In this document: in pieces, positions 16,732 to 26,946 of the stretch | How the letters are laid out: each line of letters opens with the position of its first letter | How positions within the stretch are numbered: the first letter of the stretch is position 1 | DNA from: Samsonia erythrinae | GTDB lineage: Bacteria; Pseudomonadota; Gammaproteobacteria; Enterobacterales; Enterobacteriaceae | Assembly (NCBI RefSeq): GCF_004342665.1 | Contig: NZ_SMBY01000004.1 | Coordinates: forward strand, 31,004 to 95,003 | DNA: 64,000 bases | Direction of reading: 5' to 3' | Made by a program: the position numbers and the translations under genes | Notes under the pieces: model-generated | Told to the model about the DNA's origin: nothing | Database searches by the model: none | Seen by the model: the letters and a program-made list of their open reading frames with translations, nothing else

Positions 16732-18288
16732 ATGGAATTTTTGCTGGATCCTTCAATCTGGGCAGGCCTATTGACGCTGGTGGTACTTGAGATTGTTCTG
16801 GGTATCGACAATTTGGTGTTTATTGCCATTCTGGCGGATAAATTGCCTCCCAAACAGCGAGATAAAGCCCGCATTATCGGTTTGAGCCTGGCGTTATTTA
16901 TGCGTCTGGGATTGCTGTCCCTGATTTCCTGGATGGTGACGCTGACGCGTCCACTGTTTAGCGTTGGCGATTTCAGCTTTTCAGGTCGCGATCTGATTCT
17001 GCTGTTCGGCGGTGTGTTCCTCTTGTTCAAAGCCACCATGGAGCTACATGAACGGCTGGAGAATAAAACCCACGATGGCAACGGCAATCGCGCCCACGCC
17101 AGTTTCTGGGCCGTGGTTGCGCAGATTGTGGTGCTGGATGCCGTGTTCTCGCTGGACGCCGTGATAACCGCCGTGGGGATGGTAAACCATCTTGGCGTCA
17201 TGATGACGGCCGTGATTATTGCGATGGGCGTGATGCTGTTAGCGTCTAAGCCGTTGACCAACTTCGTCAACGCGCATCCGACGGTGGTGGTGCTGTGTCT
17301 CAGCTTCCTGCTGATGATTGGCCTGAGCCTGATGGCGGAAGGTTTTGGTTTCCATATTCCGAAAGGTTATCTGTATGCGGCGATCGGCTTCTCTATCCTG
17401 ATCGAACTGTTTAACCAGATTGCCCGCCATAACTTCCTGAAACACCAGTCGCGGCGTCCTTTGCGTGAACGTACCGCAGAGGCGATTCTGCGTCTGATGG
17501 GGGGGCGGAAAAACGCGGATGACGTTGATGTGGACGAGCCGCAGAACAAACTCACGCAAGAGGAGTTTGCCGAGGAAGAGCGCAATATGATTAGCGGCGT
17601 GCTCACATTAGCCTCGCGTTCGCTGCGTAGCGTGATGACGCCGCGGACTGAAATTTCCTGGGTTGATAGTGAAAGTTCGGTCGAGCAGATTCGTCTGCAA
17701 CTGCTCGATACGCCGCATAGCCTGTTCCCGGTATGCCGCGGCGCGTTGGATGAATTGGTCGGCGTGGTGCGGGCTAAGGATCTGTTAGTGGCGTTAGAAA
17801 CGCAGACGGATGTGGAAAGTTTTGCCGCGGCCAATCCGCCCATTGTGGTGCCGGAAACGCTGGATGTTATCAACCTGTTGCCTGTTCTACGTCGTGCAAA
17901 AGGCAGCCTGGTCATGATCGCTAACGAGTTTGGCGTGGTGCAAGGGTTGGTGACGCCGTTGGACGTGCTGGAAGCGATTGCCGGTGAGTTTCCGGATGAG
18001 GACGAAACGTTGGATATCGTTCCGGATGGGCAAGGCTGGCTGGTAAAAGGGGGAACCGATCTGCACGCGTTGCAACAGGTCGTCGATAGTTATGATCTGG
18101 TTGATCCGAAAGAGGAGTACGCTTCTCTGGCAGGGATGCTGCTGGCACACAGCGATGAGTTCCCGCAGGTCGGTGACATCATCGAACTGCACCATCTGCG
18201 TTTTGGCATCGTTGAGGTGTCCGACTACCGCATTGAGTTGGTGCGTGTTGAACGCATTGTGGATGAGGAAGACCCCGAAGAAGCGTAA
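16732..18288 (+). CDS. yoaE: TerC-family membrane protein with CBS and CorC domains, YoaE
   Basis: 518-residue protein. Residues 1-225 form a TerC-type domain with about seven spans and conserved acidic sites ([12 protein letters not shown] near 17 and [12 protein letters not shown] near 135). A linker is followed by two CBS repeats (about 300-420) and a C-terminal CorC/HlyC domain (about 435-510). TerC proteins are linked to metal homeostasis and protection of proteins during export; the role of YoaE itself is unproven. The start is well supported by GGAG. It ends at an intrinsic terminator. Confidence 0.93.
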   Translation: MEFLLDPSIWAGLLTLVVLEIVLGIDNLVFIAILADKLPPKQRDKARIIGLSLALFMRLGLLSLISWMVTLTRPLFSVGDFSFSGRDLILLFGGVFLLFKATMELHERLENKTHDGNGNRAHASFWAVVAQIVVLDAVFSLDAVITAVGMVNHLGVMMTAVIIAMGVMLLASKPLTNFVNAHPTVVVLCLSFLLMIGLSLMAEGFGFHIPKGYLYAAIGFSILIELFNQIARHNFLKHQSRRPLRERTAEAILRLMGGRKNADDVDVDEPQNKLTQEEFAEEERNMISGVLTLASRSLRSVMTPRTEISWVDSESSVEQIRLQLLDTPHSLFPVCRGALDELVGVVRAKDLLVALETQTDVESFAAANPPIVVPETLDVINLLPVLRRAKGSLVMIANEFGVVQGLVTPLDVLEAIAGEFPDEDETLDIVPDGQGWLVKGGTDLHALQQVVDSYDLVDPKEEYASLAGMLLAHSDEFPQVGDIIELHHLRFGIVEVSDYRIELVRVERIVDEEDPEEA

Positions 18289-18302
18289 GCGCTTAAAAAC
18301 CA

Positions 18303-18329
18303 GAAGCCCCGCCATTTGGCGGGGCTTCT
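18303..18329 (+). terminator. Terminator after yoaE
   Basis: GAAGCCCCGCC-ATTT-GGCGGGGCTTC is a perfect stem 15 bases after the yoaE stop. The core CCCCGCCATTTGGCGGGGCTT recurs at 18495. Confidence 0.8.
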
Positions 18330-18361
18330 GATCGTTGACAAGCCGATTTATCGAATGAAAA

Positions 18362-18466
18362 CGGGAGTCACGGAATAGAAGAGTAAAGCGTTTGCGCCAG
18401 GGATGGCGCAATCCGAGCTTACAGGGACGTACTTGCAGCGTCTTTATGATCTATTCGTGACTCCCG
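18362..18466. repeat. 105-bp palindromic intergenic element with terminal inverted repeats
   Basis: The ends CGGGAGTCACGGAATAG and CTATTCGTGACTCCCG are inverted copies with one base missing. Inside, TTGCGCCA and TGGCGCAA form a perfect hairpin around GGGA (18392-18411). The element lies between two near-identical terminator hairpins. It has the look of a non-autonomous MITE or REP-like unit. It has no coding capacity and I found no second copy in this window. Confidence 0.55.
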
Positions 18467-18491
18467 CTCTACGGACTTTGTCAGCAACCTC

Positions 18492-18516
18492 AGACCCCGC
18501 CATTTGGCGGGGCTTT
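18492..18516. terminator. Second copy of the yoaE terminator hairpin, beside sdaA
   Basis: The stem-loop core CCCCGCCATTTGGCGGGGCTT is repeated exactly 191 bases after the first copy, 33 bases beyond the sdaA stop. It could terminate sdaA transcription from the minus strand. Confidence 0.7.
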
Positions 18517-18548
18517 CACTTCGTAATGCAGTCGCAGGAAGAAATTAA

Positions 18549-19913
18549 TCAATCACACTGCACTTTAATCGCCAGCCCGCCGCGGGACGTTTCACGATAT
18601 TTCGCGTTCATGTCTTTGCCCGTCTCGTACATGGTTTCAATCACCTTATCCAGCGATACGCGCGGTTCGCTGGTACGGCGTGTGGCCATGCGCGCGGCGT
18701 TAATCGCTTTGACGGAAGCGATCGCGTTACGTTCGATACACGGAACCTGAACCTGACCTGCAACCGGATCGCAGGTGAGGCCCAGATTATGTTCCATCCC
18801 GATCTCGGCGGCGACACAGACCTGTTCCGGGCTGGCGCCCATCAGTTCCGCCAGCCCGGCGGCCGCCATAGAGCAGGCGACGCCAACTTCTCCCTGACAA
18901 CCGACTTCGGCGCCGGAAATAGAGGCGTTCATCTTGTATAAGATGCCGACGGCGCCTGCCGCGAGGAAATAGCGGATATAAATTGTCGGGCTGACGGGCT
19001 CAATAAAGTGATCGTAATAGGCGAGGACGGCCGGAACAATACCGCATGCGCCGTTTGTCGGTGCCGTAACCACGCGGCCACCCGCCGCGTTCTCTTCATT
19101 TACCGCCAGTGCGAACATGTTGACCCAGTCAACCACGTTCATCGGGTCGTTGGAGAGCTTATCGGAGGCCACCAGCATACGACGCAGCGCTGACGCCCGA
19201 CGCGGGACGCGCAACGGGCCGGGAAGAACACCTTCGGTATTCATGCCGCGATCGATGCAGGCGCGCATCGTTTGCCAGACATCGACAAAGTAAGCGTCAA
19301 TGTCCTGACGGCTGTGTAACGCCAGTTCGTTGCGCATCATCATCCCCGACAGCGACAAACCACTTTGTTTGCAGTGCTCCAGCATCTCTTTGGCTGAACG
19401 GAAGGGGTGAGGAACGGAAACGCTGGTGGTGGTCTCTTTACCAAAATTTTCGGCATCCACGATGAAACCACCGCCGATGGAATAGTAGGTTTTGCAATAA
19501 ATTTCTTTATTGCCAGAAAAGGCCGTAATGGTCATGCCATTTTCATGCAGCGGCAGGTTTTCACTGCGGAACACCATCCCGCCTTCGCGTGGGAAATCCA
19601 CTTCGTGCTGACCTTGTGCCAACAGCAGGCGTTCGCGCTGCTCGACATCGCGGATAAAACCGGGGATCCCATCGATATCGACGGTATCCGGCATATTGCC
19701 TGCCAGCCCCATGATGATGGCGATATCGGTGTGGTGGCCTTTACCGGTGAGGGACAGCGAGCCATAAACATCGACAGCGATACGCGTGGTCGTGGTGAGG
19801 ATATCCTGACTGATCAATTCATCGACAAATTGCTTACCGGCTTTCATCGGTCCAACCGTATGAGAGCTGGAGGGGCCAATACCGATCTTAAACATGTCGA
19901 AAACGCTTATCAC
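18549..19913 (-). CDS. sdaA: L-serine dehydratase SdaA
   Basis: 454-residue single-chain iron-sulfur L-serine deaminase, producing pyruvate and ammonia. The N-terminal beta domain begins MISVFDMFKIGIGPSSSHT. The catalytic alpha domain holds the conserved Cys residues around TNGACG, SGAEVGCQGEVGVACSM and LTCDPVAGQVQVPC that ligate the 4Fe-4S cluster. The length matches E. coli SdaA (454). It is downstream of nudL and pabB on the same strand, with a 338-base gap suggesting its own promoter. Confidence 0.96.
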   Translation of the reverse strand: MISVFDMFKIGIGPSSSHTVGPMKAGKQFVDELISQDILTTTTRIAVDVYGSLSLTGKGHHTDIAIIMGLAGNMPDTVDIDGIPGFIRDVEQRERLLLAQGQHEVDFPREGGMVFRSENLPLHENGMTITAFSGNKEIYCKTYYSIGGGFIVDAENFGKETTTSVSVPHPFRSAKEMLEHCKQSGLSLSGMMMRNELALHSRQDIDAYFVDVWQTMRACIDRGMNTEGVLPGPLRVPRRASALRRMLVASDKLSNDPMNVVDWVNMFALAVNEENAAGGRVVTAPTNGACGIVPAVLAYYDHFIEPVSPTIYIRYFLAAGAVGILYKMNASISGAEVGCQGEVGVACSMAAAGLAELMGASPEQVCVAAEIGMEHNLGLTCDPVAGQVQVPCIERNAIASVKAINAARMATRRTSEPRVSLDKVIETMYETGKDMNAKYRETSRGGLAIKVQCD

Positions 19914-20251
19914 GCTAAACTCCTCAAAGACTCAGGCGCCTATCCGCGATTCTCAGGTTAGCGCCTTTATCACCTTCAACAGCCGGATAGCCGTGTGGCT
20001 GACTATCCGATGATGCGGTTTTTGCCGGGCATAACCTAAAATTGGGCGGATATCTACCCAAAAATTAGAATAAAACTCGTTAAATCGCGCTATTGTAGTG
20101 TGGAATATGTTGTATGGTTTTCTTTTTCGCATGAAATAAACTTATGCCAAAGCGCAATATAACTTATCTCAACGCGGGCGTAAGCGAGGGGATGTCGGGT
20201 TAGGGATACTCTTTCACCCATATAACGATTTCTTAGCCCCAAAAACGGGGT
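19914..20251. other. sdaA upstream region, no gene seen
   Basis: This gap should hold the sdaA promoter. The 20030-20160 part is AT-rich. No confident operator, hairpin or small ORF was identified. Confidence 0.45.
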
Positions 20252-20845
20252 TCAGGGACGATTGGAAATCTGTAAGGCAAGCTGGTGGATGATGGCGGCG
20301 GTCAGTCCCCAGACAAACTGTTGCTGATACCAGGAGAGATAAACCCGGTGCCGTTGCTGATGCCGTTCTATGTCCAACGGGTAATAGCGCGTGAGGGCGA
20401 ACGCTTCGTCGAGCGGCATTTCAAACAGATCGGCGACTTCGTCTTCATTGGGATGGAAGTGCGTCCCCGCATCAATAAGCCCGACGACCGGCGTGACCTG
20501 AAAACCGCTGACGCTGTCCTGCGGCGGTAAAACGCCAAGCACCTGGACGTTCTCCGGCGGGATGGCGACTTCCTCCTGCGCTTCACGCAGCGCGGTCGCG
20601 ATGATTGAGGCATCTTCTTTATCTGCCGCGCCGCCGGGAAACGCCACCTGTCCGGCATGTTTTCGGAGGTCGGCGGCGCGACGGGTTAACAGCAATGTAG
20701 GGCTCGGGCGACAAATGATCGGCACTAGCACCGCCGCCCGCCGCGGCTGATAAACAGGGCGTAGCGATCGCGGAAGCTGTAGCTGAAAACGGGTGATAAA
20801 GTCGTTCAACATACCATCCGTTGGCGGTAAGGCTGTCTCACTCAT
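20252..20845 (-). CDS. nudL: CoA pyrophosphatase NudL (Nudix hydrolase YeaB)
   Basis: 197-residue Nudix hydrolase of the CoA-pyrophosphatase type. The Nudix box reads [10 protein letters not shown] followed by REAQEEVAI, keeping the glutamates that bind catalytic metal. The preceding [22 protein letters not shown] block is the UPF0035/CoA-hydrolase signature. It cleaves CoA to 3',5'-ADP and phosphopantetheine in characterised relatives. Its start overlaps the pabB stop by 4 bases, so translation is coupled to pabB. Confidence 0.94.
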   Translation of the reverse strand: MSETALPPTDGMLNDFITRFQLQLPRSLRPVYQPRRAAVLVPIICRPSPTLLLTRRAADLRKHAGQVAFPGGAADKEDASIIATALREAQEEVAIPPENVQVLGVLPPQDSVSGFQVTPVVGLIDAGTHFHPNEDEVADLFEMPLDEAFALTRYYPLDIERHQQRHRVYLSWYQQQFVWGLTAAIIHQLALQISNRP

Positions 20846-22278
20846 TCACTCTGTACCTTGCGTGTCCGGGTGTGATCCAAAAGTGGGAGGATACGGCCCA
20901 CTTTATCAAGGGATTCCTGATATTCGGCCTGTTCCTGACTGTCGGCGACGATGCCGCCACCTGCCCAACAGTAGATTTTGCCGCGTTCGGTTAATAGCGT
21001 TCTGATGGTGATATTGGTGTCCATGGTTCCGCACAGGCTGATGTAGCCGATGCTGCCGCAATAGGCATTGCGGCGCTGCGGCTCCAGTTCTTCAATAATT
21101 TGCATCGCACGGATTTTGGGGGCGCCGGTAATGGAGCCGCCGGGAAAGCAGGCGCGGAGCAGTACGGTTGCCGGTTGGCCAGCGGGCAGTTGCGCTTCGA
21201 TGGTACTGACCAGATGGTGTACCGCCGGAAAGGGTTCGACGACAAACAGCGCCGGCACGTGAACGCTGCCCGGTACGGCGACGCGGCCAATATCGTTGCG
21301 CAGAAGATCGACGATCATCAGGTTTTCAGAACGATCTTTCGCGGAATTGGCGAGCCGCTCGGCTTGTTGCGCGTCGGCGTCAGGGTCGGCCAGTCGGGGC
21401 AATGTGCCTTTAATCGGGCGAGTCTGGATGCGGTGATTTTCCAACCATAAAAAGCGCTCCGGCGAGATGCTGATCACGGCATTTTCCGGCAGGCGCAGGA
21501 AAGCAGAAAAGGGCGCTTTATTCCCTGCGGACAGACACAAAAACGCCTGCCACTCATCGCCTTCATAGTCGGCGGAAAAGCGCTGCGCCAAATTGACCTG
21601 ATAACAGTCTCCCGCCAGCAGGTAGTCCTGAATTTTACGGAATTTTTCGCCGTACTCATCACGGGACAGGTTGGCGCGCCAGGCGCTGGTCAATCTGAAA
21701 TCCGCCTGTGGGGAGGAAACCGGCGGCGAAGCGAGCCAGTCGAGCCGAGCCTGAAGGGAATGATGTACGATCAGCGTTAATGTTTGCCGGTGATGATCGG
21801 CAATCAGCGCCCAGTCGTATAAGCCTACCGCCATATCCGGCAGGTCGATATCCTGCTTGGCCTGTACCGGCAGCGTTTCAATCTGTCGGCCCAAATCGTA
21901 GCCAAACAGACCGAGAGCGCCCCCCTGAAAAGGGAAGTCTGCGTGTGATTCGGCATTCAGCGCCAGGGCATCGAGCTGTTGTTGCTGCAGAGTGAACGGG
22001 TCGCCTTCTGCGATCGTTGTAATGCCATCACGCGTGATTTCCGTTTTGTTTCCGCGTGTACACAGGGTTACGCGCGGATCGCCTACCATGATATCGAAGC
22101 GATTGTGTGGATGGTCGGCAAACCCGGAATGCAGCAGCATCGCCCACGGCAGGGATGAAAAAGGGGCGAAACGGTCGAGGAGCACTTCCGGGTAATAAGG
22201 CAGCGCGTGATAAATCAGCGAAGATGCCGGCGCAGCGGCTGAATGGTTGATGATGTGAATCGTGTTGGCGGCAGTCAT
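20842..22278 (-). CDS. pabB: Aminodeoxychorismate synthase component I, PabB
   Basis: 478-residue chorismate-utilising enzyme that uses ammonia from PabA to make 4-amino-4-deoxychorismate for folate synthesis. C-terminal chorismate-binding blocks are present: [36 protein letters not shown] and AYCGSIGY. It is about 25 residues longer at the N-terminus than the E. coli protein. The start is the first ATG; an internal start is possible. It is coupled to nudL by a 4-base overlap and divergent from yoaH, as in E. coli. Confidence 0.94.
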   Translation of the reverse strand: MTAANTIHIINHSAAAPASSLIYHALPYYPEVLLDRFAPFSSLPWAMLLHSGFADHPHNRFDIMVGDPRVTLCTRGNKTEITRDGITTIAEGDPFTLQQQQLDALALNAESHADFPFQGGALGLFGYDLGRQIETLPVQAKQDIDLPDMAVGLYDWALIADHHRQTLTLIVHHSLQARLDWLASPPVSSPQADFRLTSAWRANLSRDEYGEKFRKIQDYLLAGDCYQVNLAQRFSADYEGDEWQAFLCLSAGNKAPFSAFLRLPENAVISISPERFLWLENHRIQTRPIKGTLPRLADPDADAQQAERLANSAKDRSENLMIVDLLRNDIGRVAVPGSVHVPALFVVEPFPAVHHLVSTIEAQLPAGQPATVLLRACFPGGSITGAPKIRAMQIIEELEPQRRNAYCGSIGYISLCGTMDTNITIRTLLTERGKIYCWAGGGIVADSQEQAEYQESLDKVGRILPLLDHTRTRKVQSE

Positions 22279-22405
22279 GTTTTTTGTACTGGTGTCTATG
22301 TCGCGTCGGCTTTACTGATGACAGCGTATCACAAAGCGGAAACACTGGAGTATACCGAAGCAGGCGTGCGATGATAGTGGCGAATTCATCAACCGGGAAA
22401 CGATC

Positions 22406-22639
22406 ATGATTGCAGGTATGCCCGCGCTGACGCACGAGCAGCAGCAAGATGCGGTAGAGCGCATTCAGGCGCTGATGTCTGAAGGAATGAGCAGCGGCCA
22501 GGCAATCGCACAGGTTGCGGCTGAAATTCGCGCCGGCCATAAAGGTGACAACGTCACGGTGATGTTTGACGAGGATGACGACATCCCCGCCGACCGCGAC
22601 GACGGACGTCATGTTGAGGACGACGAGGCGCCGCAATAA
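22406..22639 (+). CDS. yoaH: YoaH family small protein
   Basis: 77-residue hydrophilic protein matching the UPF0181 YoaH family, with the signature [20 protein letters not shown] followed by [11 protein letters not shown]. The C-terminal third is strongly acidic ([13 protein letters not shown]). Its function is unknown. It lies between divergent pabB and convergent yoaB, matching E. coli gene order. The start could also be the internal Met at residue 5. Confidence 0.9.
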   Translation: MIAGMPALTHEQQQDAVERIQALMSEGMSSGQAIAQVAAEIRAGHKGDNVTVMFDEDDDIPADRDDGRHVEDDEAPQ

Positions 22640-22672
22640 CCGTCGTCAGGCTCCCGCTGCGGGAAGGCGAAC

Positions 22673-23017
22673 CTATACCGCGGCAATGGCTTTGATTTCG
22701 ACTTTATATTTCGGGTGCATCAATTTCGCCTGTACCGTGCAGCGGACCGGCGCACTGCCTGCGACAACCCAGGCATCCCACGCGGCGTTCATAGCGGCAA
22801 AGTCACCGGCATCGGCGAGAAAAATCGTCACGTCCAAGAGTTTGCTCTTATCTGTCCCCGCCTGTCGCAGGATCGTATCCAACGCGTTCAGCGCGTTTTC
22901 CGTCTGCGCCTGCGCATCGTCATCCAGATTTTCCGGGACGCTGGTGTAGTAGAGCGTGTGATTGTGGATAACGGCATCCGACCAGCGTGCTTCGGGATGA
23001 ATACGTTCGATCGCCAT
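22673..23017 (-). CDS. yoaB: RidA/YjgF family protein YoaB
   Basis: 114-residue member of the Rid (YER057c/UK114) superfamily. The conserved Arg of the imine-binding cleft is in APVRCTVQA. RidA members hydrolyse reactive enamine/imine intermediates; YoaB belongs to a divergent subgroup whose activity is not settled. The start MAIERIHPEARWSD was chosen by similarity to E. coli YoaB and a GGAGACAT sequence; the longer frame has a non-homologous basic N-terminus. It is divergent from yoaA. Confidence 0.92.
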   Translation of the reverse strand: MAIERIHPEARWSDAVIHNHTLYYTSVPENLDDDAQAQTENALNALDTILRQAGTDKSKLLDVTIFLADAGDFAAMNAAWDAWVVAGSAPVRCTVQAKLMHPKYKVEIKAIAAV

Positions 23018-23218
23018 GAAATGTCTCCTGAACCAATGAAAGCGAATCGCCAAGCGTATCACAGCGCGAGTGGGCATGCTTTCCCGATTTAGGGTGGTAG
23101 CGTCGGGCGACTCTTGGCATAATCAGCGCGTTATTTTTGCCGCTGCCTGGAAGGGTCAGGGGCGGACTGATAAAGACCCCTGGATACTGATAAAGATCCC
23201 TTGATAAAGAGAGCGTGC

Positions 23219-25144
23219 GTGACGAACGATCGGGTAATTGATGATTTCGCTGATGACGGCGCACTGGCAAAAGCGATCGCAGGCTTCAAGCCTCGTGAGC
23301 CACAGCGGCAGATGGCGCAGGCGGTAACGCGAACCATTGCGGATAAAGCGGCGCTGGTGGTGGAAGCGGGAACCGGAACCGGTAAAACCTATGCATATCT
23401 GGCACCGGCCTTGCGTTCGGATAAAAAAGTCATCATTTCGACCGGGTCGAAGGCGTTACAGGACCAGCTCTATAGCCGCGATTTACCCACGATTGCGCAG
23501 GCGCTGAAGTACAAAGGCAAACTGGCTCTGTTGAAAGGGCGTTCGAACTATCTGTGTCTGGAGCGTCTTGAGCAGCAGTCGCTGGCCGGCGGCGATTTAA
23601 CGGCTGAAATGCTGAGTGAACTGGTCAGGCTGCGCGGCTGGTCGTCGGAGACGGTGGAGGGCGACGTCACCACCTGCGCGGGGGTGGCGGAAGACAGCAC
23701 AATCTGGCCGCTGGTGACCAGCACGAACGATAACTGTCTGGGCAGCGATTGTCCGCATTATAAAGCGTGCTTCGTGGTGAAAGCGCGACGCAAGGCGATG
23801 GATGCCGACATTGTCGTCGTCAACCACCATCTTTATCTGGCTGACCGGGTGGTGAAAGAATCCGGGTTTGCCGAACTGATCCCAGAAAGCGACATCGTCA
23901 TCTTCGATGAAGCTCACCAGATCCCCGATATCGCCAGCCAATATTTCGGCCAGCAGCTGTCCAGCCGCCAACTGATGGATTTGGCGAAAGACATCATTAT
24001 CGCCTACCGCACCGAAGTGCGTGATGCGTCTCAACTACAGAAAAGCGCGGATCGCCTGACGCAAAGTACGCAGGATTTCCGGCTGGCGTTAGGCGAGCCG
24101 GGGTTTCGCGGTAATCTGCGCGAGGTACTGGAACAGCCGTCGCTTCAGCATGCGCTGGTGCGGCTGGATGACGCGCTGGAGCTGTGCTACGACGTCGCGA
24201 AGCTGTCGCTGGGCCGTTCAGCGCTGCTGGACGCCGCTTTTGAACGCGCGACGCTCTATCGCAACCGCCTGAAGCGGCTTAAAGAGATTCAACTACCGGG
24301 CTACAGCTACTGGTACGAATGCAATTCACGCCATTTTGTACTGGCGCTGACGCCGTTGTCCGTGGCCGATCGCTTTCGGGAACTGATGAAGGAGAAGCCG
24401 GTCGCCTGGGTATTTACGTCGGCAACCTTATCCGTTAACGACCAACTGGTTCACTTCACCGAACGGCTGGGACTGGAAAACGCGAACACGCTGTTATTGC
24501 CGAGCCCCTTTGATTATGCCAATCAGACTTTGCTTTGCGTGCCGCGTCATCTGCCGGAAACGCATCGCCCCGGCGCGGCGAAGAGGTTGGCGACGATGCT
24601 GCGGCCGCTGATTGAAGCGAATCAGGGGCGTTGCTTTATGCTGTGCACCTCGCACCAAATGATGCGCGAGCTGGCGGCGGAATTCCGGGCATCTCTGACA
24701 TTACCGGTCTTGTTGCAGGGGGAGACCGGCAAAGCGCAGCTGCTGTCGCAGTTTGTCGCGGCGGGCAACGCTCTGCTGGTGGCCACCAGCAGTTTCTGGG
24801 AAGGGGTGGATGTCCGGGGCGATACGCTCTCCTGCGTCATTATTGATAAATTACCTTTTACTTCACCGGACGATCCGTTGCTCAAGGCGCGCATTGAGGA
24901 TTGTCGCTTACGCGGCGGAGAACCCTTCGACGATGTGCAGATCCCTGATGCCGTCATTACCTTGAAGCAGGGAGTCGGCCGCCTTATTCGTGATGTCGAA
25001 GATCGTGGCGTCATCGTGATTTGCGATAACCGGCTGGTGATGCGCCCTTATGGCGCGGTGTTTCTCAATAGTCTGCCGCCCGCGCCGCGTACCCGCGATC
25101 TGCGTCAGGCGATTGATTTCCTGACGCGTGAAACATCGCCATGA
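23219..25144 (+). CDS. yoaA: DinG-family ATP-dependent DNA helicase YoaA
   Basis: 641-residue XPD/DinG-type superfamily 2 helicase. The Walker A motif is EAGTGTGKTYAY. Four Fe-S cysteines fall in the block from SNYLCLERL to DCPHYKACF. The Walker B DEAH box is IFDEAHQ, and motif VI is TLKQGVGRLIRD. E. coli YoaA works with the polymerase III chi subunit in replication repair. The start is taken as GTG 23219 with GAGAG upstream, which aligns with the E. coli N-terminus; a TTG at 23201 is the alternative. Confidence 0.94.
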   Translation: MTNDRVIDDFADDGALAKAIAGFKPREPQRQMAQAVTRTIADKAALVVEAGTGTGKTYAYLAPALRSDKKVIISTGSKALQDQLYSRDLPTIAQALKYKGKLALLKGRSNYLCLERLEQQSLAGGDLTAEMLSELVRLRGWSSETVEGDVTTCAGVAEDSTIWPLVTSTNDNCLGSDCPHYKACFVVKARRKAMDADIVVVNHHLYLADRVVKESGFAELIPESDIVIFDEAHQIPDIASQYFGQQLSSRQLMDLAKDIIIAYRTEVRDASQLQKSADRLTQSTQDFRLALGEPGFRGNLREVLEQPSLQHALVRLDDALELCYDVAKLSLGRSALLDAAFERATLYRNRLKRLKEIQLPGYSYWYECNSRHFVLALTPLSVADRFRELMKEKPVAWVFTSATLSVNDQLVHFTERLGLENANTLLLPSPFDYANQTLLCVPRHLPETHRPGAAKRLATMLRPLIEANQGRCFMLCTSHQMMRELAAEFRASLTLPVLLQGETGKAQLLSQFVAAGNALLVATSSFWEGVDVRGDTLSCVIIDKLPFTSPDDPLLKARIEDCRLRGGEPFDDVQIPDAVITLKQGVGRLIRDVEDRGVIVICDNRLVMRPYGAVFLNSLPPAPRTRDLRQAIDFLTRETSP

Positions 25145-25263
25145 TGTGATTTGACGGATACCCACTGCGATCGGTTCCGTATGCCGGGAAGGGCTGCGGC
25201 GCGACAGCGGGTTATGCTATGATGCGAGCCGTTAAAGATTTATTTATCCCGCCTGAGGTTGGC

Positions 25264-25965
25264 ATGTCTACGCGAATTCTAGCGCTTGATACCGCAACGG
25301 AAGCCTGTTCCGTTGCGCTGTGGAATGAAGGCGAAATTCATTCTTTGTTCGATGTTTGTCCCCGTGAACACACACAACGTATTTTACCCATGGTCCAACA
25401 GGTGCTGGCTGAGAGTGGCCTGACGCTCAGGGATCTCGATGCGCTGGCCTTTGGTCAGGGGCCGGGAAGTTTTACCGGCGTGCGGATTGGTATCGGTATT
25501 GCACAAGGGTTGGCGCTGGGGGCCGATTTACCGTTGATTGGCGTATCGTCGCTGGCCACGATGGCTCAGGGCGCTTTCCGTCTGACGCAGGCCACGCGCG
25601 TGCTGGCCGCCATTGATGCCCGGATGGGCGAAGTCTATTGGTGCGCCTATCAACGAGATGCGGCTGGCCACTGGTACGGAGAAGCAGAAGAGGCGGTGCT
25701 GAAACCTGAGCAGGTGCAGCGCTTAACCGCTTCGCTGTCAGGCGAATGGACCACGGTGGGAACGGGTTGGGAAACCTACCCTGAACTGGCGGATCCTTCC
25801 ACGCTGGTGTTGACGAAGAGCGAAATGCTGTTGCCCCAGGCGCAGGATATGCTGCCGCTGGCTTGTCGACTATGGCAGTCAGGAAAGGCCGTTAGCGTCG
25901 AGCAGGCGCAACCGCGCTATCTGCGCAATGAAGTGGCCTGGAAAAAATTGCCGGGCCGAGAATAG
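25264..25965 (+). CDS. tsaB: tRNA threonylcarbamoyladenosine biosynthesis protein TsaB
   Basis: 233-residue ASKHA-fold protein that scaffolds TsaD and TsaE in forming t6A37 on ANN-decoding tRNAs. It begins [20 protein letters not shown] and has the conserved [13 protein letters not shown] loop. It is catalytically inactive by itself but essential in E. coli. The ATG at 25264 follows a GAGG sequence; longer in-frame extension lacks homology. It is followed closely by yeaY as in E. coli. Confidence 0.95.
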   Translation: MSTRILALDTATEACSVALWNEGEIHSLFDVCPREHTQRILPMVQQVLAESGLTLRDLDALAFGQGPGSFTGVRIGIGIAQGLALGADLPLIGVSSLATMAQGAFRLTQATRVLAAIDARMGEVYWCAYQRDAAGHWYGEAEEAVLKPEQVQRLTASLSGEWTTVGTGWETYPELADPSTLVLTKSEMLLPQAQDMLPLACRLWQSGKAVSVEQAQPRYLRNEVAWKKLPGRE

Positions 25966-26055
25966 TTCGATCTGCGCATGCCGTTTGGCGGAGATAACAG
26001 CAACTTATTCAATGCTGAGCAGTCCAAGCATCAGACATCAGAAAGAGGTTGTATT

Positions 26056-26670
26056 ATGACGTTGCCCATAAAGAAAATGCATATTAAGCAGAAAAGCCGA
26101 TCGGCGCATTGCCACCTGGGTGCGCTGGTGGCTGGCGCGCTGTTGCTTTCAGGTTGCGTTACCGTGCCGGATGCCATTAAAGGAACCTCGCCAACGCCGC
26201 AGGACGATCTGGTTCGCGTGATGAGTGCGCCGCAGATTTATGTCGGTCAGGAGTCACGCTTCGGCGGTCGGGTTGTCAGCATTCGCAATGCAGCGGATAA
26301 AACCCGTTTAGAGATCGCCAGCATGCCGTTGGATAGCGGCGCGAGGCCGAGGCTGGACATGCCGTCAGAAGGGCGCTTCATCGCTTATGTGAATCGTTTT
26401 CTGGAACCCGTTGATTTTAAAGACCAGCTGGTGACCGTTGTCGGGCCGATCGTCGGCACGGAATCGGGCAAAATTGGTGATAAACCCTATCGCTATGTCG
26501 TGGTTGACGCGCAGGGTTACAAACGCTGGAATGTCGTGCAGCGCATGGTGGTGCCACCCGGCGGCTATGGCCCGTGGGGATGGCACACGGGTTACGGTTG
26601 GGGGCCAGGCTGGGGAATTGATGCCGGTTGGTATGGGCCTGTACGTATTGAGAATATCGTGACGGAATGA
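26056..26670 (+). CDS. yeaY: Slp-family outer-membrane lipoprotein YeaY
   Basis: 204-residue Slp/YeaY family lipoprotein. The signal peptide ends in the lipobox LLLSGC with lipidated Cys34. The conserved core [16 protein letters not shown] and RFGGRVVSI follows. The C-terminus has a Gly/Trp/Tyr-rich tail ([17 protein letters not shown]), more pronounced than in the E. coli protein from memory. Its role is unknown; Slp is starvation- and acid-linked. The ATG at 26056 with AGAGG upstream was chosen because it directly precedes the signal peptide. Confidence 0.88.
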   Translation: MTLPIKKMHIKQKSRSAHCHLGALVAGALLLSGCVTVPDAIKGTSPTPQDDLVRVMSAPQIYVGQESRFGGRVVSIRNAADKTRLEIASMPLDSGARPRLDMPSEGRFIAYVNRFLEPVDFKDQLVTVVGPIVGTESGKIGDKPYRYVVVDAQGYKRWNVVQRMVVPPGGYGPWGWHTGYGWGPGWGIDAGWYGPVRIENIVTE

Positions 26671-26855
26671 AATCATTTCGTTTGATGTGAAAGAGATCGG
26701 GCGACTCAGGTTGCCTGATTTTTTTTGGATAATTCAATCCCGCAAGCATTTGCGCCGTAACCCACGCCTGCGCCATTTGCACACCGCGTAATCGGCTGAA
26801 GTATGACGGAATAAATAAGTGATCGCCCTCGCAACCTGAACATTGTTTGTTAGCT

Positions 26856-26872
26856 AACTGGTAGGCTGAGTT
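26856..26872 (+). promoter_or_regulatory. FadR operator upstream of fadD
   Basis: AACTGGTAGGCTGAGTT matches about 13 of 17 positions of the FadR consensus (AGCTGGTCCGAYNTGTT). It lies about 75 bases upstream of the fadD start, and fadR itself is in this window, consistent with acyl-CoA-relieved repression. Confidence 0.6.
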
Positions 26873-26946
26873 AAAATAATGTTAATAACAAGAGGCCTTT
26901 GAGGGCGACGACGATGCCATTAAAAAAATATCTCGGGAGTGATGTT

